In this document: one piece after another, positions 59,512-64,000 of the stretch
Layout: each line of letters begins with the position of its first letter
Position numbering within the stretch: position 1 is the first letter of the stretch
Origin: STF1-138 sp035356975
Lineage (GTDB): Bacteria; Patescibacteriota; Patescibacteriia; UBA1558; S5-K13
DNA: 64,000 bases
NCBI GenBank assembly: GCA_035356975.1
Contig: DAORGW010000001.1
Span: 1 to 64,000 of the forward strand
Reading direction: 5' to 3'
The notes under the pieces: model-generated
What the model was told of the DNA's origin: nothing
The model's database searches: none
Seen by the model: only the letters and a program-made list of their open reading frames with translations
Translations under genes and position numbers: made by a program

Positions 59512-59664
59512 ATTTTTTTAGTTTTTAGTAATTATTTTGCCCAGAGATAGTCATCCCTCGAAATAAGGCAATTATTAATTAGCTAAAGAATTATTTTTTA
59601 ATTTAATATATCTTAAGTTAATATTTATAAATTTGCAAGTGAATTTTTAACATTTTTTACACAC

Positions 59665-59692
59665 TTGACTTTTTTTAATTTTTGTGTAATAT
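59665..59692 (+). promoter_or_regulatory. Probable promoter of the zinc-ribbon orphan gene
   Basis: TTGACT (59665-59670), a 16-bp spacer and TAATAT (59687-59692). An overlapping TATAAT (59692-59697) is an alternative -10. Confidence 0.4.
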
Positions 59693-59728
59693 ATAATCAT
59701 ATATCAATTCTAGTTTATGGAGGAAATC

Positions 59729-59917
59729 ATGAAAGTTTATCCAGGTTTGAGTCAAACATCTCCAAGAGTTATTTGCCCTGTTTGTGGAGTTGTTTTAGAT
59801 GATGGTGGTACAAAGACTCAATCCGAAACGACCGAAGTGTGTTCGGAGTGCAAAAAAAAACAAACAGAAAAAATCCCCAGGGTTAGTTTGGCCCCGGAAA
59901 GTAATAAAAACATTTAG
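59729..59917 (+). CDS. Small zinc-ribbon-like orphan protein
   Basis: 62 residues from the ATG at 59729, chosen because TGGAGG lies 5 nt upstream. An in-frame ATG at 59717 would place the SD inside the gene. Two CxxC pairs, CPVC and CSEC, are about 20 residues apart, as in zinc ribbons. The tail is Lys- and Pro-rich. It lies on the opposite strand to the rml genes, between rmlA and rmlD, with its own promoter and terminator. Function unknown, perhaps protein or nucleic-acid binding. Confidence 0.65.
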   Translation: MKVYPGLSQTSPRVICPVCGVVLDDGGTKTQSETTEVCSECKKKQTEKIPRVSLAPESNKNI

Positions 59918-59921
59918 TATT

Positions 59922-59945
59922 GGCGCATTGTGCGCCTTTTTTATT
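59922..59945 (+). terminator. Terminator of the zinc-ribbon orphan gene
   Basis: GGCGCA-TTG-TGCGCC (59922-59936) followed by a T-rich tract, 5 bp after the stop codon. Confidence 0.88.
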
Positions 59946-59951
59946 TTTTGT

Positions 59952-60794
59952 TTAAGAATCTAGGTAATCTTTTAATGCTTCTTTAAAACTACGAAGTTTT
60001 GGAAATTTTGTGTTATTTAATATAGCATTTTTTGGTCTTTTTGCTTTTGTGTGAAAATCGGAAGAGCCAATTTGATTTAGCTTTATATTTTTAATATTTT
60101 TTATTTTAAAGATTTCTTGTGCGAATTCATGTGGGGTAACAGCATCTTCGTTTGTAAGATGATAAATTCCAAAAGGATAATTTTCTTCTATTAATTGTTT
60201 TATTGCAAGACTTAAGTCTTTTGTATATGTTGGTTTAGAAATTTGATCTATGATTAAATTTAATTCATCTTTTTCAGTGGCTAATTTTAGCATTGTTTCT
60301 ACAAAATTCATTCCCCTTTCTTTTCCTTTTTGAGGATTTTTTCCATAAAGCCATGAACTTCTTATTATATAAAAATTATTTAAATTTTTTTGTAATAATC
60401 TTTCTCCATCAGCTTTTGATTTTCCATAAATATTTATTGGGTTAGTCGGAGAGTCTTCATTATAACCAGATTTATTTTCCCCATCAAAAACATATTCAGT
60501 GCTTATGTGTGCTAATATACAGGAATTATTTTTACAAATTTTTGCTAGATTTAAAACCGCTTCTGTGTTTATTTTACTTACAATTTCTTCTTCATTTTCA
60601 GCTTTTTCAACATCAACAAAAGCAGCACAATTTATAATAACATCAGGATTTAGTTTAATAATTTTTTTGTTCAATTCTTCTAAATTTGTGATATCTAATT
60701 CTTCTTTGTCGGTCAAAATTAAATCATGATTGGAAAAAGCTATGGCAATATCTTTACCGAGCATGCCATCTGCACCAGTTATTAGAATTTTCAT
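59952..60794 (-). CDS. rmlD: RmlD, dTDP-4-dehydrorhamnose reductase
   Basis: Final NADPH-dependent step to dTDP-L-rhamnose. 280 residues of SDR fold. ILITGADGMLGKDIAIAF is the Rossmann loop. NCAAFVDVEKAENEEE and the catalytic Y-x3-K in NIYGKSKADGERLL are typical, as is SSWLYG near 147. It lies 41 bp downstream of the NADAR-RmlB fusion gene and is probably in the same operon. No SD. Confidence 0.94.
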   Translation of the reverse strand: MKILITGADGMLGKDIAIAFSNHDLILTDKEELDITNLEELNKKIIKLNPDVIINCAAFVDVEKAENEEEIVSKINTEAVLNLAKICKNNSCILAHISTEYVFDGENKSGYNEDSPTNPINIYGKSKADGERLLQKNLNNFYIIRSSWLYGKNPQKGKERGMNFVETMLKLATEKDELNLIIDQISKPTYTKDLSLAIKQLIEENYPFGIYHLTNEDAVTPHEFAQEIFKIKNIKNIKLNQIGSSDFHTKAKRPKNAILNNTKFPKLRSFKEALKDYLDS

Positions 60795-60835
60795 AGTATT
60801 TTATATTGTTATTTTATCAATATGAAAATATTTTT

Positions 60836-62311
60836 TTATTTTCTATTTATGTATTGCTCTTCGTAGTATCTTTGATAATCACCGGATTTTATTTCTCTCC
60901 ACCATGATTCATTATCTTTGTACCACTGTAGGGCTTGTTTTATCCCATCTTCAAATTTTATTTTTGGTTCCCAACCAAGTTCATTTTTAATTTTTGAAAA
61001 ATCAATTGCATAGCGTCTATCATGACCACGTCTATCTGGAACACGTTCTATCATTTCCTCTCCTTTTCCAAAATATTCTAATACTAAATTTGTTATCTCT
61101 AGGTTTGTTTTTTCACTATCACCTCCAACACAATATGTTTCTCCTATTTTTCCGTTGTGTAATATTGTATCAACGGCATTTGAGTGATCATCAACATGAA
61201 TCCAATCTCGAATATTTAAGCCATCTCCGTATAGAGGAACTTTTTTACCCTCGATTAAATTTGTTGCGAAAAGTGGGATTAATTTTTCAGGAAATTGATA
61301 TGGTCCATAGTTATTTGAACAATTTGAAATAGTAATAGGAAGTCCAAATGTATGAAAATAGGCTCTTACTAGATGATCTGATGCTGCCTTTGAAGAAGAA
61401 TACGGACTTCTTGGATCATATGTTGTGTTTTCTGTGAATTTTCCTGTTGGCCCCAAGGCACCAAAAACTTCATCAGTTGAAATATGATGAAATTTTTTTA
61501 TACCAAGTTCATTTGCTATGCGAAGTAATACATTTGTGCCTAGTATATTTGTTCTTATAAAGGTATCCGGATCCATAATGGATCTATCAACATGAGATTC
61601 TGCCGCAAAATGTACCACCCAATCACACCCAGTCATCGCTGTTTTTACTATTTCCTCATCACAAATATCTCCCTTTATAAAAGTGTAATTCGGATTATTT
61701 TTTAATAATTCTAGGTTTTTTAAATTTCCAGCATAAGTTAATTTATCAAGATTTATAATTTTATAATCTGGATATTTATTTAGCATATAATAAATAAAAT
61801 TTGTTCCTATAAATCCAGCTCCACCAGTTACAAGTATTGTTTTTGAAGTTAATTCTTTTCTTAACTTCATCCAAATTTTTCCAAGTTCATTTCTGCCATC
61901 TTTATTCTCTCCCCAACCCCAAAAATCATCATAAGGAGAATCTTCAATTATTAATTTATGGCCAGTTTGTAAAAGTTTGTGTTTTATGTATGGATTTTGT
62001 TCTAATTTACATCTTATTATCTCCTCCATCATTTCAACTTTTATATTTTCCCAATTTTTAGGTATTTTATCTGCATTTTCCCTGGCTAATTTATAGGCAT
62101 CATGAGCAGATTTTGCATTATAAATTTTTTCTACTAAATCCGGTGCTGTTTCGAAAAAATGAGAAGCCTGATATGCGTGTTCAGATGTTTGCCACAATTT
62201 TCCCCTCCACTCAAGCTGAAAACTTGAAAAATTAGAAAAAACAAAGAATTCTCTTTCATAAAATCCTATTATATTTCCAGATGTTTCAAGTAATGGGTCT
62301 CTAAATTGCAT
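60836..62311 (-). CDS. rmlB: NADAR domain fused to RmlB, dTDP-glucose 4,6-dehydratase
   Basis: 491 residues, one open frame. Residues about 15-150 form a complete NADAR (YbiA-like) domain: EFFVFSNFSSFQLEWRGKLW, QTSEHAYQASHFF, LLQTGHKLIIEDSPYDDFWG and GENKDGRNELGKIWMKLR. Relatives cleave N-glycosidic bonds of ADP-ribose-type compounds. From about 154, KTILVTGGAGFIGTNFIYYM starts a full RmlB (about 335 residues) with LDKLTYAGNL, ISTDEVFGALG (catalytic Thr-Asp-Glu) and PYSSSKAASDHL (Y-x3-K). RmlB alone would be the usual protein. The fusion is very unusual and has a linker of only a few residues. Confidence 0.93.
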   Translation of the reverse strand: MQFRDPLLETSGNIIGFYEREFFVFSNFSSFQLEWRGKLWQTSEHAYQASHFFETAPDLVEKIYNAKSAHDAYKLARENADKIPKNWENIKVEMMEEIIRCKLEQNPYIKHKLLQTGHKLIIEDSPYDDFWGWGENKDGRNELGKIWMKLRKELTSKTILVTGGAGFIGTNFIYYMLNKYPDYKIINLDKLTYAGNLKNLELLKNNPNYTFIKGDICDEEIVKTAMTGCDWVVHFAAESHVDRSIMDPDTFIRTNILGTNVLLRIANELGIKKFHHISTDEVFGALGPTGKFTENTTYDPRSPYSSSKAASDHLVRAYFHTFGLPITISNCSNNYGPYQFPEKLIPLFATNLIEGKKVPLYGDGLNIRDWIHVDDHSNAVDTILHNGKIGETYCVGGDSEKTNLEITNLVLEYFGKGEEMIERVPDRRGHDRRYAIDFSKIKNELGWEPKIKFEDGIKQALQWYKDNESWWREIKSGDYQRYYEEQYINRK

Positions 62312-62317
62312 ATATTT

Positions 62318-62728
62318 TTATTTTAAATTTTTAATAATCTCATTATAAGTTTCCCCTACTTTTGATTTTTCATTTTCATTGGCTTTCCACAATTTTAATC
62401 CGTCACCATCAAATCTTTGAACAATATGAAAATGTGTATGCATTATTTCTTGACCAGCATATTTATCATTGTTAATGTTTATATTAAAACCATCTGATTT
62501 TAATATTTTTCTGATTTTTTTTCCTAAATTTTTTGAAACTACAATCATTTTCTCAAGTATTTCATTATCAGTATTTTCTGTCATATCAAAATGTTTCTTT
62601 GGTAATACCAAAACATGACCACGTGATGTTGGATTTATATCAAGAATTGCAAAAGTAAATTCATCATCATAAATTTTATATGAAGGAATCTCACCATTTA
62701 TAATTTTACAAAAAATACAATTTTTCAT
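62318..62728 (-). CDS. HIT-family hydrolase/transferase
   Basis: 136 residues. CIFCKIINGEIPSYKIYDDE (with the zinc Cys pair CIFC), AILDINPTSRGHVLVLPKKH and the histidine triad HTHFHIVQRF are conserved. HIT proteins hydrolyse nucleoside phosphoramidates or dinucleotides. The position directly between a membrane protein and the NADAR-RmlB gene, a few bp from each, suggests co-expression with the rhamnose operon, perhaps for nucleotide clean-up. Confidence 0.92.
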   Translation of the reverse strand: MKNCIFCKIINGEIPSYKIYDDEFTFAILDINPTSRGHVLVLPKKHFDMTENTDNEILEKMIVVSKNLGKKIRKILKSDGFNININNDKYAGQEIMHTHFHIVQRFDGDGLKLWKANENEKSKVGETYNEIIKNLK

Positions 62729-62732
62729 AATT

Positions 62733-63305
62733 TTATTCCCACTCAGGCTTAAATGTTTTTATAAACCATTTGGTTACTAATGTTAAAATAATTATTGTTA
62801 TAAAAAATGTAAACCATTCTTTAATATAATTGGGATTAAAAAATTTATCATTTATAAATGCTAATATTAGTGATATTGCAATAGCACCCCAGTAATCTGT
62901 TGGTAAATTTAATAGCCACTTACTGTGCCAAAAAATATGATCTCCTTTAAAATCTTTGATTGTAAAATGCGGGTTTATTACAAACCATAAATAATCCCAA
63001 GTTATTATAAATATTAAAAAAATACATAATATATTTAATTCCTGAGAAATATTCCATTTTAAATTAAAGAAAAATGATAAATGAAATATTAAAAAAACAA
63101 AACTAAATATAAAAAAGTGATAACCTGTTAATTCTTTTCCGCCCATTATTTTTTTATACAATTTTGAATACCATTTATTTGGATCTGGGCGCCAGGTTGG
63201 AATGTTTTTGGCCCAACCATTACCAGCCTCAATTTGCACTTCTAATGCCGCTAAAACAACAGCCATTACAAATATATACATTGTTCTTATAATTATCACG
63301 CTCAT
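62733..63305 (-). CDS. Membrane protein of unknown function in the rml operon
   Basis: 190 residues, about five helices (about 6-22, 67-87, 90-112, 134-152, 162-180). Polar stretches stand out between them: LEVQIEAGNGWAKNIPTWRP near 20-40, WDYLWFVINPHFTIKDF near 104-121 and HIFWHSKWLLNLPTDYW. The Trp-, His- and Pro-rich loops look like a conserved active or binding site, but no family name comes to mind. 17 bp after rmlC and 5 bp before the HIT gene. Confidence 0.6.
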   Translation of the reverse strand: MSVIIIRTMYIFVMAVVLAALEVQIEAGNGWAKNIPTWRPDPNKWYSKLYKKIMGGKELTGYHFFIFSFVFLIFHLSFFFNLKWNISQELNILCIFLIFIITWDYLWFVINPHFTIKDFKGDHIFWHSKWLLNLPTDYWGAIAISLILAFINDKFFNPNYIKEWFTFFITIIILTLVTKWFIKTFKPEWE

Positions 63306-63321
63306 CTTATTTGATTTTTAT

Positions 63322-63819
63322 TTAATTAATTTTAAATGGTGAATTTTCAACCTGTTCCCATCTTATTTCATCAACTTCCTCTGTTTTGCCAGGACCTTTG
63401 TATAGTTTATCTGGTAAATTTATTGACCAAGCAGGAACATCTGAAATGCATTTATAACCATGTACTATTCCAGGAGGAACAATTACACACATTGGGTTGA
63501 TTTCCCCCACCTTCATTTCAATGTATATTCCGTATGTTTCGCTATCTTTTCTGTTGTCCCAGAGGCAAAGTGAAAAGTTTCCGGGTCCAGTAAAAACAAA
63601 ACAATCTGATTGAAATTTATGTTCGTGAGGACCGCGAACTATTCCAGGATTTGTTACAGAAACATAAGTCATAACAGGTTTATAAGTATCAAATTGTGAA
63701 TTTTCATTTTTTGAAATTATATTTTTTATCTCATCTTCTCTGTATACCTCACAAAGCCATCCACGATCATCATGATATTTTTCTAGTTTTTTTATAATTA
63801 ATCCATTAAATAATTCCAT
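63322..63819 (-). CDS. rmlC: RmlC-like dTDP-4-dehydrorhamnose 3,5-epimerase
   Basis: 165 residues, cupin fold. YHDDRGWLCEVYREDEI, SVTNPGIVRGPHEHKFQSDC, WDNRKDSETYGIYIEM and IVPPGIVHGYKCIS follow the order of RmlC, including a histidine in the RG-H loop and the PPG-HG loop. The sequence departs from the classic GLHYQ motif, so it may be a divergent RmlC or another sugar epimerase. With rmlA, rmlB and rmlD nearby, RmlC is most likely. Confidence 0.8.
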   Translation of the reverse strand: MELFNGLIIKKLEKYHDDRGWLCEVYREDEIKNIISKNENSQFDTYKPVMTYVSVTNPGIVRGPHEHKFQSDCFVFTGPGNFSLCLWDNRKDSETYGIYIEMKVGEINPMCVIVPPGIVHGYKCISDVPAWSINLPDKLYKGPGKTEEVDEIRWEQVENSPFKIN

Positions 63820-63857
63820 AATTTTAGAATTTATATATTATTTATTCTTGATTTTTA

Positions 63858-63886
63858 AGTATATAACTATAATTATTTTTAATCAA
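63858..63886 (-). promoter_or_regulatory. Probable promoter of the rmlC operon
   Basis: Minus-strand TTGATT (63881-63886), a 17-bp spacer and TATACT (63858-63863). Start near 63851. A 7-bp palindrome TTGACTA-AA-TAGTCAA (63890-63905) lies just upstream and could be an operator or a weak terminator hairpin of the previous gene. Confidence 0.5.
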
Positions 63887-63909
63887 TAATTGACTAAATA
63901 GTCAAAATA

Positions 63910-64000
63910 TTATGTAATTTTTTTAATTTGTGAAACCAATGTTGTGAAAATAATTACTCCAAATAAAATTAAGAATAATTTATTGAGGTCAATATAGTTT
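63910..64000 (-). CDS. C-terminal end of a membrane protein (cut by window edge)
   Basis: The minus strand is open from the edge to a TAA at 63910-63912. The 29 visible residues are mostly hydrophobic (LNKLFLILFGVIIFTTLVSQ) and end IKKIT, like the last transmembrane helix of a membrane protein. Family cannot be determined. It lies upstream of the rmlC promoter on the same strand. Confidence 0.5.
   Translation of the reverse strand, partial: NYIDLNKLFLILFGVIIFTTLVSQIKKIT

Overview
The window is a very AT-rich, tightly packed bacterial chromosome segment. It looks like a fermentative member of the Candidate Phyla Radiation (Patescibacteria), possibly Parcubacteria-like, although no rRNA is present to place it. 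The clues are short intergenic gaps, ATGA overlaps, mostly absent Shine-Dalgarno (SD) sites, lone domains (a CheY-like receiver, a 7TM sensor without a kinase), many surface and glycan genes, and a small energy metabolism. UGA is an ordinary stop (for example pyrB) and a release factor 2 gene is present, so this is not one of the CPR lineages that recode UGA.

Layout. 1-3.4 kb: miaB (cut by the edge), miaA, a membrane protein and an SPFH protein. 3.4-6.1 kb: a candidate structured RNA and a secreted beta-helix protein. 6.2-8.3 kb: a less AT-rich block with real SD sites, holding a YdcF-like gene and pyrB-pyrI behind a hairpin leader. 8.3-17 kb: gatB, argS, two GT4 glycosyltransferases, an asparaginase-like/NDT-like pair and a 7TM sensor. 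16.3-18.3 kb: a Bacteroidetes-type serC-serA pair. 18.4-21.7 kb: a plus-strand operon of an AmrS-type radical SAM enzyme, a secreted lysozyme-like repeat protein and a Memo-like protein. 21.7-27.6 kb: GT2 glycosyltransferases, a polymerase/ligase, a GIY-YIG nuclease, a mini alkyltransferase and gapA. 27.7-35.1 kb: membrane proteins, a three-subunit 2-oxoacid:ferredoxin oxidoreductase, ackA, pduL and a PfkB kinase. 35-41 kb: a truncated surface gene, a likely new ncRNA, ndk, a receiver protein, a split ComEC, a pseudogene and prfB. 41-46.9 kb: a small basic protein, a trimeric [FeFe] hydrogenase, secreted proteins and an orphan gene. 46.9-58.5 kb: CYTH, TPM/LemA, DedA, uppS, an ABC transporter, tRNA-Ser and tRNA-Gln, pyrG, rplI, ctpA, murA and a PEGA protein. 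58.5-63.8 kb: a complete dTDP-rhamnose set in which RmlB is fused to an N-terminal NADAR domain. The right edge cuts a membrane protein.

How it fits together. Pyruvate or another 2-oxoacid would be oxidised by the ferredoxin oxidoreductase. PduL and AckA would turn the acyl-CoA into acetate plus ATP. The NuoE/NuoF/[FeFe] hydrogenase would dispose of electrons from ferredoxin and NADH as H2. The rml genes, the GT2/GT4 enzymes, the polymerase/ligase, UppS and MurA point to a rhamnose-containing envelope. GatB with tRNA-Gln fits the transamidation route to Gln-tRNA.

The most notable points are: the NADAR-RmlB fusion; six dispersed palindromic repeats that all end within about 4 bp of a stop codon; a terminator that pyrBI transcripts must cross; an orphan ncRNA near 35.8 kb; a candidate cloverleaf-like RNA near 3.5 kb; and a set of SD-bearing genes, several of them autonomous orphans, that look unlike the rest of the genome. 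All similarity statements come from reading motifs, not from searches.
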